DNA of 64,000 nucleotides from Terfezia claveryi (GCA_015179025.1 WHUX01000034.1:350520-414519), one strand, 5' to 3'. Numbered from the stretch's first letter, positions 24,557-38,737 are shown. Numbers and translations: made by a program. Notes: generated by a model not told the origin, from the sequence alone.

Positions 24557-27500
24557 TTATCTCGCATTAACCGCCGCTTGCCACTTCGATACATCCTCTC
24601 TACACATGACCGCAACCATTAGCACACAGACAGAAACCAATCACATGAGTTATAGTATAGAAATACATACCCATTGAATTTCAGCAACTTACTCAAAACC
24701 GGAATCAGCTGCATCTGCATCTTCTTATCTTTCTCCAAAAACTGCAAAATGACATTCTTGAGATAATCCGCATTCACATGGTGCGGGCCCCCCGTGCCAG
24801 TCAAGGCTATCGTATTGCTAGCGCCGCTGGCTACGCCAGTGGGCGACATGACTCGGGTAGCGCTTGAGCGGACAGAGTCAATTGATGTTCGGTTGAGGGT
24901 TGAGGTCGTGGGACGGCCGCGGAGTGATTGATTACGGTATTCGTCTTGGAGAGCCTAATACGAAACGATCACACATGAGTCACTTGATCCGTGCGTATGG
25001 AAGTTGGGGATTGCAATGTACCTTGTGACTCTTAATCAACTTTTCATACTTGGCCTTAAGCTCCTCCAGTTCCCTCCTCGCCCCAACTCCTCTCTTCTCC
25101 ACAGTCTGCATCTGCCGCTCCGTCTCATCCAACGCATCCCTCATCTGCTCATTCGCCTTCTTCGTCTCCTCCAATTCCCTCATCACCGGCTCAAGCTTAC
25201 TCTCTGCTGCCTGCTTTCCTGATTGATACTCCTTCCTCTCCCTCTCCGTAACCTCCTTTGCTTCCTCCGCTTTCTTCAATACTCTCTCCGCTTCTCTAAT
25301 CCTATTCCTCAATTCCTCAATCTCCTTAGCCCGACTCCGCCCAATCGTAGCAATTTCTTCCTCAGCTTTATCCCGTTCTTCAAATGCTGAGTCCATTTTC
25401 GCCTTCATGTCCCTGAAGCGAGCTTCATTCCTCGACTCGGCCTCATTGAGGAGCCGCCGCATGGTATCTGCTTCCCTAGAGCGTTCCTGCAGGAGACGAT
25501 TCGCATCTGCAAGATCTTCTTCAAGAGACTCGCATCTAGCTTTTGTCTCCTTCATTTGCGTAGCAATCTCAGCTGCTTGATCTTGCATAGTCGACATTGA
25601 GCCCTGCACAGACGCGACCTCAGTAATCTTCATTCGAAGATCCTCAGTTAACCCTTCCTTCTCGGACCTAATCTTATTTAACTCCCATTCAAGGGTTTGA
25701 ATCTTCTGCCTCAATGAGGTGATTTCCTCGTGTGCTCGGGAGAGGTCTCGGGAAGTTCGATCAACCACGTCAATTGCATCTTTTTGCTCATCCTCAGCCT
25801 TGCGAAGGTTGTTTTGCAAATTCCTAACTGCCTCTTCGGATTTTGTCCGTTTGGCCGTTTCGACCTTGAGTTGATTCCTAAGTTTCTCAATCTCAGTTTG
25901 GTTATCGGATGCTCTACTCTTGAGGCTAACAATCTCCTTCCGTAGATCCTGTTCCGATTTCTCAAGTTTCTTCATCTCCACAAGCTTTTGATTCGCCTCC
26001 ACATTCTGCGTCATGAGGGTAACATGCTCAACTTTGAGCTGATTGAGTTCTGGCTCCTTTTTTGCTAGGAGATCTTTAGTGTCTATCCAGCTCTTGAATC
26101 TTGTCTCAGACACTCTCTCCGCAGCAGAGAGCTCGCTTTGCAACGTCGATATTTTCTGCTTAAGGCCGTCACACTCCTCTTGTAGCATCTTACTCGCTTT
26201 CTCCTGCTCTGCTAATGCCTTCTGCTGCTCCCCAGACCCAGCCTCATGTGCTGTCTGTAACTGCGCAAGCTGTTCCATGGACATCAACAGCTGATCCCCC
26301 TTCTCACTCAACGCAGTCTTCATCTTCTCCAATTTTTCTTGTAGAGTTCTATTCTTAACCTTTAGCTCTTTAATTTGTTCCCTTGCATCAATATTATCCT
26401 GCCCGACATCTGACAATGATTCCCGCAGTGTCTCAATCTCTTCCTTCAGCTCGTCAATCTGTGACATCCGCCCGCGCAATTTATTAATTTGCTCGTCCTT
26501 CTCATCCAGCTGCTCACGGAGAGCCGAGAGTTGGCTTTTAAGCTCTTCTATCACTTGAGCCCATGGATCTGGCTCAGATGAAGTAGCAGCTGTTAATACG
26601 ATAGTATCGTCTTCATCAACATTTTCTGTCGTTTTGATAGGAGCTTCTTCCTTAGGCACCTCTTCGTCTATGTCACCTTGCGCCCCAGCCCCAATGGGGC
26701 CTCCCTTCCCCTTATTCTTTTTTTTATACCTCTTCTTAGCATTTTTCGACGCACCCGTACCAGGTCCTTGTGCCAGTGTCTGAGGCCTGGCCAGTACTGG
26801 GGATGCATCACTTATAGATTGAGCAGTCGCTGGCCGGGTGGGCTCCGCAGTGGCAGCAGCCGCAGCAGCGGCTGCTGCCTCTACCTGGAGCTGGCCGATC
26901 TTCTCTAGTGACTCAGTTAACTTATCCTCCAACTGCCGGACCCTCTTTTCTAGGGAAATCTTGGTCTCGAAAAGCTCCCGTGTGGCAGCATCAGCGGACC
27001 TCTTGGCATTCTCAAGTTGGCGTTCTAGGGTTTTAAGGCGCTCAAAAAGCTTTGCATTCTCGGCCTTCAGGTCCTCAGCTTCCTTACTGCTTGCGTTGTA
27101 TTTGGGCTTGTCCTCCTTGGCCAAAGATACTTCGGTCTCCAATGCATGCACCTTCTCTTTAAGTAGATTGACTTGGGTCTCAAGACCTTCTACCTCTTTG
27201 TTCTTCTTTTCAATGACCTCTTTCCTCTCTTCTACTTCCTTCTGTTGCTCCTCAACTTCCTTGATCAGGGCCTTATTATTCATGGTAAGCTCTCCAATTT
27301 CCTTGTCCTTCAAAGATCCTGTCTCCTTCAGCCCTTCCAACTCACGTTGAGCATTCTCCACAGCCTCCAAGTTGTTTTGCATAGCCTCCTCTGCTACCTT
27401 CTGCGCCAGCTTCGCATCATCTAACACACTCTTCAGTTTATCGATCTCTGTCTCGTGTTTCTGCACCAACTCCTCTAACTTGCCGTGTTCATCCTCAAAA

Positions 27501-28333
27501 GAGAATATATCCTCTCCTCCAGCTAGTGCGGCAGGTTCTGGGGACGGTGGCGGCCTTTGGTTAGCTGCCTTTGCTGGAAGCCCAGGTAGTGGCTCCAACA
27601 ACCCATCTGAAGCTCCCCTGACCGCCTTCTCTTCTAACTCCTTAAGCTTCTCTTTCTGCTTCTGAATCTCTGCATCCTTCTCTTCCAATTGCATTTTATG
27701 CTTCTCATGCAGCTCTTTCACCTCCTTCTTAAGCTCCTCATGCTCCTTCGCTACACGTTTATACTCTACACTCGTCATCTCCGCCTGCAGCGAGGTCATA
27801 TTAAGGTACTCAACAAAAGCCCCCGGATCCGCAATTGTCGTGCACGAAGTATTCTCCCGTAGCGCCTTCTCAAAAGGTTCAATTAGTTGCTTCTTTGCAT
27901 AGACCGATTTATACCCCTTCACCAACTCATGATACTTCGGCTCCATCTTCTCCAACCTCCGTAGCTTGACCCTCACCTCCGCTGGTAAGTCCGTTAAACT
28001 CGTACTCTCCGTAGTCGATTTCGGTCCAGCTATCGCCGCACCATCCCCCAACTTTCCCTTCCCATCAATCCCATTACTGCCCACAACGGGTGTCCCTGTC
28101 CGACTAGGCGTCCCAGTAGGAGTATCATCTCCCATCTCGAATTCTGACGGGTCCTTGTCCCTCAGATCTTTCCCCAAGTCCTTACTCCCGCTTCCGCTAC
28201 TTCCGGAGCCGTTCCGCGCTGCGCGGGTGGTGGTGCTGGGCGATGATGTACGCCGGGTTTGTCCCAGTCGCTGGTGTCGGGCTTTCTCCTCGGCTTGGAG
28301 ATTCTCGATTGCCCCCCGGAAACGCTGGAACAT
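24557..28333 (-). CDS. IMH1: GRIP-domain golgin, IMH1-like coiled-coil protein
   Basis: Three exons: 28333-25022, 24954-24671, 24599-24557, giving 1212 residues in phase. It starts with MFQRFRGAIENLQAEEKARH, then a Ser/Gly/Thr-rich linker, a block around LTDLPAEVRVKLRRLEKMEP, and nearly continuous heptad-rich coiled coil (about residues 160-1100) broken by a Pro/Ala patch and a basic patch KKRYKKKNKGKGG (about 530). The C-terminus has the GRIP signature: DYLKNVILQFLEKD, MQLIPVLSKLLKFN and a final KWQAAV helix across the last two introns. Family knowledge: GRIP domains bind Arl1-GTP at the trans-Golgi, where golgins tether vesicles. Without the last two exons the GRIP domain would be missed. 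Confidence 0.93.
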
Positions 28334-29017
28334 TGTGTTGGTCGTTTGTATCTAGACGTCGATATGTTGAGTCTAACAGTTAAATTCAATTCAAGTGAAA
28401 GGCCGCTCGTTAATGTTGTCCCCAGCTCTGGTCTGCCCTTGTGGCGTGGGGAGAATAATGAAAGTTCGTCGTGAGGCGGGGCTGATGGCGAGCTGAAGTT
28501 TGCATCAAGAGATCAGTGGTGGATTATATATTCCTTCTTCCAGTTGACGACTCTGCTCGGGGGTGATGCAGCAAACTCTTGGGCTTTAGGTAACAAAAGC
28601 AAAAATAGGGCACATACGGACGACATGGTTCACAAAACAGAACTTTCATACATGGCTTAAGTATTATTGAGCTTCAAACAAAAAAGCCTCAAAGCTGCAT
28701 GCATTTGTTTGGCAAGCGCATGTGAGGGAGCGGTAAGGGTACACTACACTATGGGCTATTGAACAGAAGCAAAGAATTGTGACTAGGGTATCGTGACCAT
28801 TATGAACTATCTACAAAAAATGCCACCCTCAAGGACATCACCCAACATAATATTACAAATATGTAATGTATCCTAGAACATATAACACCTGCGGTCTATG
28901 CCCGCTCCCAGATTACGTTCCCTTCCCACCCAGTATTACATTACTCTATTCTATGCTTGAAGAAACCCCAAAGCATGCAGGAATGTATTATTGTCAATGG
29001 TACCAAATTGCGAGAGT
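28334..29017. other. Intergenic: ERG25 3' region and IMH1 promoter
   Basis: No gene seen. Both neighbours are on the minus strand, so this holds the ERG25 3' UTR and IMH1 5' region. Confidence 0.55.
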
Positions 29018-30168
29018 TTACTGCGCTTTCTTAGCAGCAGTAGCGAGTTTCTTCTCCCTCCTTCTCTTCATAGATTCAGGAGTAGCCTCAGTATCGAGCA
29101 TATAGTCCCACCACCTGAAGCTGCTGGCGAAGTTACCAACGAACTTCTCGTGGTGAATGTCGTGGTGTTCAGCTCCAGCCCAGAATGGCAAGAAATGGTG
29201 AAGAGACCACGGAAATTCATATCCGGAGTGGGCGTCAATTGCCTGAAACAACCTCAACACAATCCAGATGTACATCGTGAGGACGTGAAGATTTCCTGTC
29301 ATAGCACACCACACAATGGGGATACCGACAGTTCCGAAACCCAGCATCATTACTTCGACGGGTGAAGCGTATTCCGCTGCGAGACCGAAAGGAGCCGAGT
29401 AAGTATGGTGAATCTTGTGAATGTATTTGTAGAATGGACCCCAGTGGAACAGACGATGGAACCAATAATGCCAGGCATCCTCCAAGACAAAGAAGATAGC
29501 AACTTGGTAGGCAATAGTTGTCCATGCTGGGAAGGGAACATCGGTAGACATGCCGAAATATTTGCACATAGGGTGGAAAAGCCTATAACTTCCGTCAGCA
29601 TCATTGTGGCAAGGAACAGTTGGAACCAGCACCCCATACCAAATTTGAGGAAGCTCGACGGTGAAATGAGACAAGAGAACAAGGTAGGTACAACGCCATT
29701 GCTCGGCGGCAGTTGGGATTTTGGTCTAAAATTCATCTTGTGTTAGTGAAAGAATATTTGTCATTGGTATCTCTAAATACGTGCATTCTGAATCTTCCAC
29801 TTCCGAAAGTATGGAATTGTATCGATGATGATCCATGGAAGCGAGCGGCCAAAGTAAACCGTCTCATGCATCACGAAGGACATGATTCCTGTAGCAAGAA
29901 CATCGTTCTGCATATATTCATACCCTACAAATTCTCAATTAGTTGCTGTACTTTGGTGCGCCGACGAGAAGGGCACTAACAAGCTGCCCATGCTTTCTCA
30001 AAAATATTAAGATGTACATTCAGGTCGCTGATACGGGCGTATGCCTCCATATAGTCCGGTACCACCGCCGAAACATTTGTCCTTATAGAAATACTATTAG
30101 CACTCTACAAATTCATTCAGGACCACAATGCCACTCTCAACTTACATTGCTGTAGGGACGTGAAACAT
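29018..30168 (-). CDS. ERG25: C-4 methylsterol oxidase ERG25
   Basis: Five exons: 30168-30146, 30081-29981, 29924-29785, 29725-29640, 29582-29018, giving 304 residues in phase. An in-frame TAG lies three codons upstream of the chosen ATG. The histidine boxes of the fatty-acid-hydroxylase fold are present: HRLFH, HKIHH and HHDIHH, with hydrophobic segments between. The C-terminus ends KKAQ, which fits a KKXX ER-retrieval signal. Family knowledge: a di-iron ER enzyme that oxidises the C4 methyl groups of ergosterol intermediates. Exon joins rebuild [30 protein letters not shown] and [14 protein letters not shown]. Intron 3 (29726-29784) has a GC donor. Divergent from NCA2, with a mobile element between them. 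Confidence 0.96.
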
Positions 30169-30897
30169 TATTTGCTATCAGTTGTAGGCAATCGTAACCC
30201 ACAATCGATAGTGTTCTGAGTTGAGGTGAGAACAGGTCGATGTTGAAGAGAGAGCGGGAAAGTTTGGCTTGCTGGAGCCCTTGGAGGGAATTGCCGACTT
30301 TTGAAGCTCACACAATGCAGCGAAAAAGGTTGAGAAGTCCCGTGAGGCAAATATGGTTACCTCCAAAGGGGCAACAGAATTGCAAGGATCGAAATCGTTA
30401 CCCGCAACGTTTGTTATGAATAAGGCAAAAGAGATTGAAGTGTTGTGCCAAGGAGTGACATGTAGGAGCCTACAATTCGGGCGATGGGGAACATAACCAT
30501 TTCACAAACAGAATCGGCCCGGCATCAAGACTCCCGCGGGATTCCAATATTAATTCCAATCGCATGGAACGTTTCCACCGTGCGTGATGGCCCTCATTTC
30601 TTTTACTCTTTAACGATAATTGCCAGACCATTCCTGAAAAGCTTGTTCGAATGATCAGCGGGCATGTTCCACAGTCCAGTTTTTTTAAATTCAGTTTCGC
30701 GTCAGGAGATCTCGATCACCTGACTTGCTTTGGGCTGGAAGATCCAGAGGAGCGATCTCAAAGGGTCTTGAGAAGCGACGTCTACCGAGCCTACAGTAGA
30801 TTAATGGATTCCTTGGTACTGTATCTTAATATCCTTACCTGCTGCCTGAACTGTGCAAGCTTCTTTGAAAGCTTTTGAGGCCTGGACATGTGCAATG
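30169..30897. promoter_or_regulatory. ERG25 upstream region
   Basis: About 730 bp between the ERG25 start and the foldback element. An ATCACCTGAC word at 30715-30724 loosely resembles a sterol-regulatory (SREBP) site but is not a perfect match. Otherwise nothing recognised. Confidence 0.3.
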
Positions 30898-32674
30898 GAG
30901 AAAACCTTTAAAATGCCCTCCGGGTAACACGGACTACCGCATCCACTGGTGAGCAAGAGACCTGGTCAGTTTAGAGACATAGGTCGAGCTTATGCAGTAA
31001 GTAACACTACAACATCCACCCTATTTTTGCGCTCAGATACCTTGTGCACTTTTTCCCAAAAAAAGGACCATTGTAGTGTCACTTACTGCATAAGCTCGAC
31101 TTATGTAGCCATGCCAAGCAGCGAGGGTGTTGGTCTAGTAGAGAGAGTGGTTTAGTGTTGTATCTTAGACATGTTCCACTAAGTGGAGGGCATTTTACAG
31201 TACCACATCCACTGGTGAGCAAGAGACCTGGTCAGTTTAGACATATGCAAAGGCCCCTTTTTTATGCCAGACTAACACGCGCCCATGCAGTTCAGCATAC
31301 CCTACCTAGCATACCCAGCATACCCAGCATACCCAGCATACCAGCCCAGCATAACCTGTATAACCGACACGCAGCATACCCGTCCCCATACCCAGCAGCA
31401 TACCGCGCCCATACTCAGCAGCATACCGCGCCCATACCCAGCACACTCCGCAACATACTCAAATTACCTAGTACATGGCGATATCTCTCAGTGCTTCTGT
31501 AGTAGGCTTGTGCTTCGGGGGGGGTCCGCTAATCTGTTCACGCATATTACAGGCTCCTATAGCTATACCAGTACTACCTAGACTTCATGCGCTTTTTCTA
31601 TGGCTAATATACCATGTATGATTGCTTTATTACTCCATACACTCTTAAGGCAGGCATGCTTTAAATTACGCGCTGCGATAATTATCTGTTGGTTTGATAT
31701 GCTTTGTAGTTACCGTCCTGCTTCAGGGTAACCTGGTGTTCCCCACTCGCTTCTACTGCATTTGGTATCTTTAATATGTCTAAACTACTGTAGTTTATAT
31801 TTTCGCATAGTTTGTAGGTGCGGGTGTCAGAGTAAACCTATACACAGTGTTGAATGAACTTCAGAGTGAAATACCATACTCTATAAATAAACATCACTAG
31901 AAGTACGAGTTGGCTATTACTTACCAACATAGAGGGCTATATGATCTTTAGCCGAGAGCGAAAGTATTTAGAATAATCATCTCTATATATTTTATGATTA
32001 TACATATATATATTTTGGTGCTATGTACGGAGTATATTCTACTATAATAGGCAATCTATCATTGGGAACACAACTACCTACCGGCAGCGCATGCCTGGTC
32101 ATACTCCAAGAGCCACAAGCACAGACCTGAGCGAAGATTACCCTGAAGCGTGATTGTAACTGCGGAACCGCATCTAACCAACAGATAGCTATCGCAGCGC
32201 GTAATTTAAAGCATGCCTGCCTATAAGAGTGTATGGAGTAATCATACATGGTATATTAGCCATAGAAAAAGCGCATGAAGTCTAGGTACTGGTATAGCTA
32301 TAGGAGCGCGTAATATGCGTGAACAGATTAGCGGACCCCCCCCGAAGCACAAGCCTACTACAGGAGCTGAGAGATATCGCGATGTGCTGGGTGATTTGAG
32401 TATACTGCGAAGTGTGCTGGGTATGGGTGTGGGTATGCTGCTGAGTATGGGCGCGGGTATGCTGGGTATGCTGGGTATGCTGGGTATGCGGTGAAGCGCA
32501 TGATAGCGACGCGTGTTACCTAGTCTGGCATAAAAGGGGCCTTTGCATATAGTCATGCCAAGCAGCGAGGGTGTTGGTCTAGTAGAGAGAGTGGTTTAGT
32601 GTTGTATCTTGGAACATGTGGAGGGCATTTTACAGTAGTCCGTGTTACCCGGAGGGCATTTTAAAGGTTTTCTC
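30898..32674. mobile_element. Foldback element, probably non-autonomous Mutator-like, with 10-bp target duplication
   Basis: The ends are inverted copies: GAGAAAACC...(about 40 bp) at 30898 and its complement ending at 32674. The flanks are ATGTGCAATG at 30888-30897 and again at 32675-32684, a 10-bp target-site duplication (11 if one ambiguous C is counted). Long inner arms (about 31240-31745 and 32055-32545) are inverted copies of each other. Each holds a GCATACCCA-type short tandem repeat. A third partial copy of the end sequence at about 31112-31200 suggests nesting or internal duplication. No transposase is encoded. The 8-11-bp duplication size is typical of Mutator-like elements; that assignment is inference. 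Confidence 0.85.
31300..31450. repeat. GCATACCCA short tandem repeat, left arm
   Basis: About ten imperfect units of CAGCATACCC/CAGCATACCGCGCCCATAC lie in the left arm of the foldback element. The complementary array (TGCTGGGTATG units) is in the right arm at about 32380-32495. The two differ in unit number and order, so the arrays changed after the arms formed. Confidence 0.8.
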
Positions 32675-32796
32675 ATGTGCAATGTGCATTTGCCAAGCTC
32701 AGACACGACTCCACATTTTCACGGACGTACAACTTCCTTTCCGAAAGGCATTGACACGAATAACACCTCGAACTGGTGTTGCCGATAGCTGCAGCT

Positions 32797-34986
32797 ATGT
32801 CTTTCATTTCAGAGTAATCCCTGTAGCCTGTTGGGGCATCAAATGTGCGCCTCTTCATAAACTTCGCTGACTCATTCCCAAATCGCAGCCAGCTGCGAGC
32901 CCTAGATCTCCAGCTTGAGCGACTCCAAGTCGACTATATCCCTTCAGAGCCTACGGGGTTAGACACATTCGTCCTTGTTCAAGAGTCTCAGAGAGTGCAA
33001 CAGCTTAAAAAGCTAGTAAAGCTAGTGACTGTTTCTATAGCCAATGGATCAACTTCAGCATATATCTCAAGGGAGAAACTTCTGCAACTCCTCCAGTCCG
33101 CAGATATTCAGGGCTCCGAAGACCCACTGGATGTTGACGGAGATCCTAGGATATCTCAAGCAGCGTATGAGAGGGAACTGGAATGGCTATTCTTAGCAAA
33201 AGCTACCATTTTGGTGTACGGGATAACATTCCACACTTTACTAGAACAGACTCTCCCTCTCTCAGAAGATCTGTACTACTGGGACGAGGTACTATCTAGC
33301 TATAGGTATACAGTTCTGTACAGCGTACAGATCGCTCCTGTTAAGTTACTAGAAGCCTCTAAGGAGGTATACCATGATGTAATGAGGAGATTCAAAGAAC
33401 CGAGGGAGAAGAACATCGATATCGAGTTACCTCCAATCAATTTGGAGCCTAGGAGGTCCAAAAAGTTATCTGAATCCATGAAGAAATTTTACTACCTAGT
33501 AAAGAATTCATTGCGAGGCCGGTTGGACGAATTGCGCAGGCGATCACGTATGACTTCGCCATTTACTATTGTCAGGCATGACATCCGGGGAAAGCAAGCT
33601 ATGATTCGGCGGCTACGTGAAACACAAGCGGCTTCGCTTGGAATATTGATTGGAGAGACATTAAACTTTAATTATGTTGAGGACCCAAAGGCTGAGTGGA
33701 AAAGCGTCGTGGAGAAGGCGGCAACGCTGATGGAAAACATCACCCGCAACGTTGGCACCGTCACGCCTCATACTATTGAGCAATTCGAGGAGCTTATATT
33801 CCTCGAAGAAGGCGAATACGATTTGCCATCTCCACCCAAGATCAAAGTACGCACGACGCTGCTCTCATTGCAGTTACAGAAGATCCTGAGAGTGGATCTT
33901 CCGGCTCAAGCTGTGGCATCCAAGAAAGTCATAGCCTCACATGGTCGACCCAGCGTACTTGTGCGCTACTGGGCACCTGCCACTATTCTCTTGTTTTCTT
34001 CCTCCAAGATTCTCAAGGTACTGGCCCGCCGCCAAGCTGATCTTTCTGTTTGGGCCGAGGATACTGCTACGACAATCATTGACTTTTGGAATAACTGGGT
34101 CATCGACCCAGTGAAGAACATCCTTGGGACCATTCGCCATGATGAAGATTCTGAAGTGGCCTTGATGAGTCGACGGAGTTTGACTGCGGATATGGAGAGT
34201 CTGGAGAGAATGGTTATGGATTTTGCGGTGGACAATCCAGATATATCGGTTGAAACTCCAGGGGCAATATTAACGCCCCAAGAGTTGGAGGTGATTCGAG
34301 AGCATGTCAAGGAAGGAGATCTTACTCCTGTGCTCAAGGCTTATGAGAGAGACCTCAGAAAGCCTTTCAAGGGTGCCATCAAGGGAGAATTGATCAGGGC
34401 CCTCCTGATACAAATTCAAAAAACTAAGGTTGATGTCGAAGTAGCTATCAGTGGTATTGACAGACTGCTCAAGAGTCAAGAGCTTGTCTTTGGTTTGGTG
34501 GGGCTGACACCGGGACTCTTGGCCACCTGGGTGACCGTGAGGTGGGTAAGTGGATTTATGAGTGGCCGTAGAGGCATTAGACGAGGAAAGGTCAGTGAGG
34601 AGATGGTCAGAGTCTTGAGGTACACTCCGCCCGCACCCAAATTCATTTTGGTATAGACCTTACCTGCGAGTTTTTCCAGACACATCGACCGAATTTTGAG
34701 CACCTCATCAAGGAAGGGAACTAATTGCCAATTGTCTTATAAAGAACACGGGTTACTTCTATGTGAGGTTGTGGTGCTGAGAGAATTAGCCAAGCAAGGG
34801 TTGCCCAAGAAGTTGTATGGTGGATTTATACAAGAGATGGAAGAACTGGTAAACATACACGCAGGTATTGAGAGGCAGCAGAAGGCTGTAGACAGAGTCA
34901 GGTGGTAAGTATCAAATACGCGAAGATTGTTGTCAAGATAGATGTATTAATATGTTTCAAGGGCCTACGCGAAATGGATACACTGA
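32797..34986 (+). CDS. NCA2: Nuclear control of ATPase protein 2 (NCA2)
   Basis: Four exons: 32797-32813, 32889-34619, 34680-34904, 34962-34986, giving 665 residues in phase. Exon 1 is only 17 nt (MSFIS plus two bases); its gtaatc donor and the cgcag acceptor rebuild MSFISDQLRALDLQLERLQ, the expected family N-terminus. The NCA2 domain covers most of the C-terminal half, with hydrophobic segments near WAPATILLFSSSKIL and LVGLTPGLLATWVTVRWV. The last exons restore YKEHGLLLCEV and RVRWAYAKWIH. Family knowledge: a mitochondrial membrane protein that affects expression of Atp6/Atp8 subunits of ATP synthase. The foldback element ends only 122 bp before the start codon. Confidence 0.94.
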
Positions 34987-36059
34987 TAGTGGGCTTTTGA
35001 GATATCATTACAGCTGTGGGGATATTACGGGAGAAGGTTAGCAATTGGCTGCTGTACCGGATTCAAATGCGGCAAAACTGTGAATCCAAACGTGTATCAC
35101 GAGCTTTGGCATCGCATTTTAACTCCTTTATCATAGACAAGTATGCGTCACATTTGGTTCTAATTAAATTCCTGTTCCCACGTTTAGTACCAAAAGTTGA
35201 ATCATCCGCGTGGCTTTATGGCTAGTATGGGTGTGGCTTGGGAGGTTCCACCACACGGAAAGTTGAGGGTAACCGTCAAAGAGATCCATGCCAGCGTTAT
35301 AACTCGGTATGTATTACAGAAGTAGGATTTTTCATCCTCCTGCTCTCTTGTGCTGTTCTAAGCACAATCAATGCGGAACGCTTCCCAATTCTTAGTTACG
35401 TATGCGGGTGAATGTTTCTTCCATGTACCAGACAGAACTTAGGAAGTACACGTAGATGGCTATATTCTGCCTACTTGAGTACCCTATATCTTTCTTATTG
35501 ACATGATAAAGCATTGCTTAATGTCGTTCTGGTTGTCAATGGGGGGTTTAGAGCATAGCTAATTCTAGCTAGCTTTCATCGTGCTACGTATTACTCATGA
35601 AGCGGTGCTATCCATACCCATCCCATGCAACACAACACAACCAGTTGCACGTAAAGGCAAGGCAAGGCACGGCTCCCATAAAAGTACAGGCCAAACTCGA
35701 AATATTGTCGTCAGTTCACTCCAACCGGTCGGCCCTCAAGCTTATCTTGTTCAGGCATATCATCTACGATAGCCGCACAAAGCCGACAAGTACTATCTCG
35801 GACATCAACACTCACCAAGCTTCGACCTTCCTCCTTATTCTACTAGTTGTCTATCTGTCTTCAGACCCCGACATCACTCAACGAACCTTGAAACAAGGGT
35901 AGCGGTCACCTTACATTCTTCTTTTCACCCCTATTCCTGCTGAAGTTTCGGTGCCAAGCTCCTATTCCAATCCATTGTGTCCTAAATCTCCGACATTTTC
36001 AAAAAAACAGGCCCCCCCACAAGAAACTAACTAAACTCGATCCAAACCACCCCTCTACA
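34987..36059. other. Intergenic: NCA2 3' region and SEC4 promoter
   Basis: No gene recognised. Pyrimidine-rich sequence just before 36060 probably belongs to the SEC4 5' UTR. Confidence 0.55.
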
Positions 36060-36999
<940 letters not shown>

Positions 37000-38737
37000 A
37001 TGGCTGTAGCTAGCGTTTTCCGTGCGCTCGCAGTCCAGCTGTGGCCAATGTAGAGTTCTGTATGGCGCCATAGAGCTTGTCATGTATGGGAGTTCTTCTC
37101 TGACTATCCATCCATATCCGATTATCTGATGCCTGTGCTCGTACGGCCGTGTAGAGGTGAGGCTATCTTATAAGGTTGTTCTGAAGCTGATTCCAATTTT
37201 CTTTTTGTGGCTTTTCCAAGATATGGTAATAATAGGGCAATTTGCTGGCATGGGCAGCAGCATGACCGTGCCGACTGGTGCCTGCCTTGTGGCACGGAAG
37301 GGGGTTGATCTGGCCTGGAGATCGTGGGCGGAGGGAGTTTACTCATGAGCTACGTTATTGCTACGATACTAGTACTTTATTAAACTGTTTGGACCGGTTG
37401 TACGTGCGTTTGGAGAAGAAATCGAGGTTGGCTTTCGTTCGTTCCTTTGATCATGTTCCCTTTTTTAATATTCAACCTTGATTCCATTTTCGTTTCGTTT
37501 CGTATGCTTATTCTTATTGTGGTTTTCATCCCTCCTGTATGGTGTAATTTTTGGTGCGGGAACTGGACGTGGGGGGTGCAAAGAGGGCTATTGTTACAAC
37601 TTCAGTACCTTACTCGACTTACTATATTACTATCCTACTGGTGATGTAGGTGCTATAAAGTGTTCTGTCTGTACTGCTCGTCTGAGGAGTGCACACCATG
37701 TATAACGTTTCCTGAAGGATTTAATCATATGTTTTTCATATGATGATTCTTTAAGTTGACCCCCCGTACTTGTTTGTGCCCGCTCGTGGGCCATGGATGT
37801 GCTGTTCAGGTTTCCATGTGGCCGAACGGTCCTGGGCCCCCACCCGGCTATGTATGATTCATACACCTGGCAGTCATCTGGTTCTTGCGGTGAGCAGTGT
37901 GAGTTTGTCAACGTCGGTGATGATATGCCGGATGTCGCTCATATGAATCTGGAGCCATGGTGATGGACGGAGGCGTGGAGGTTCTTTGGAAGAAACGAAT
38001 TTTAAGGGGGATGGATGCAAATACTAGAAAGTTCGGAAACGGGGGATTTCTATTAGAGAAGGCACACTAAATGAGAATTCTCACATGAGAAGTATGGGAA
38101 ACTACTAGAATGAGCGGGAACACCTATACTATATTATGAACGTTCATTGTGTGTTTCATAGGTTTTTAAGTTGTATTTCCTTTTGCTCAATAGATGCAGG
38201 TGCCATTCTAAGGTGCCGCCCATATTCAATAAACTCCATAATTAATGTCCGGGAAAAAAATTACCCAATAAAGTGACGTCAAGACAAAAGGTATCGGCTT
38301 TGTACATAATGAACTGCGCATTAAAATCCACAAGAGCACAACAATCCAAAGAGACCGAAACCAAATGGCAACAACATGAACCGCCAAAAACGTTTCAGGG
38401 TAAACCAACAGCGGAGACCAACAGAAAAAGAACAAAGAACGCCCGCCAAACACCAATTTGCATCCTGGCCCAATTTTGTGTGTGATAAACCAATCAGAGA
38501 AAAAGCGAAGAAGGCAAAATAAGGTATAAGAAAGCAATCCTGTGGAAACCATTGAATAAGCGATCCCCAACACCTGTCAAAACATTTTTCTATATTTGAT
38601 GAATCAGAAGAACCGAAATGCGTGCGAGTATCCTGTATGTACCTAGGCGAAACCAGAATGAAATATAACTGAAACTTATAAGCACTTTGGACCGGCCATT
38701 TCGGTCTTAGGAGCGTCGGATCCCTCTCCAGCATTCC
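37000..38737. other. Intergenic between convergent SEC4 and the methyltransferase gene
   Basis: About 1.7 kb without a recognised gene. It includes the SEC4 3' UTR. Several short frames on both strands lack domains. Confidence 0.5.

Noticed and set aside
30715..30724. Sterol-regulatory element upstream of ERG25
   Set aside because: ATCACCTGAC is only loosely similar to known SREBP sites; one such word in 700 bp is not evidence.
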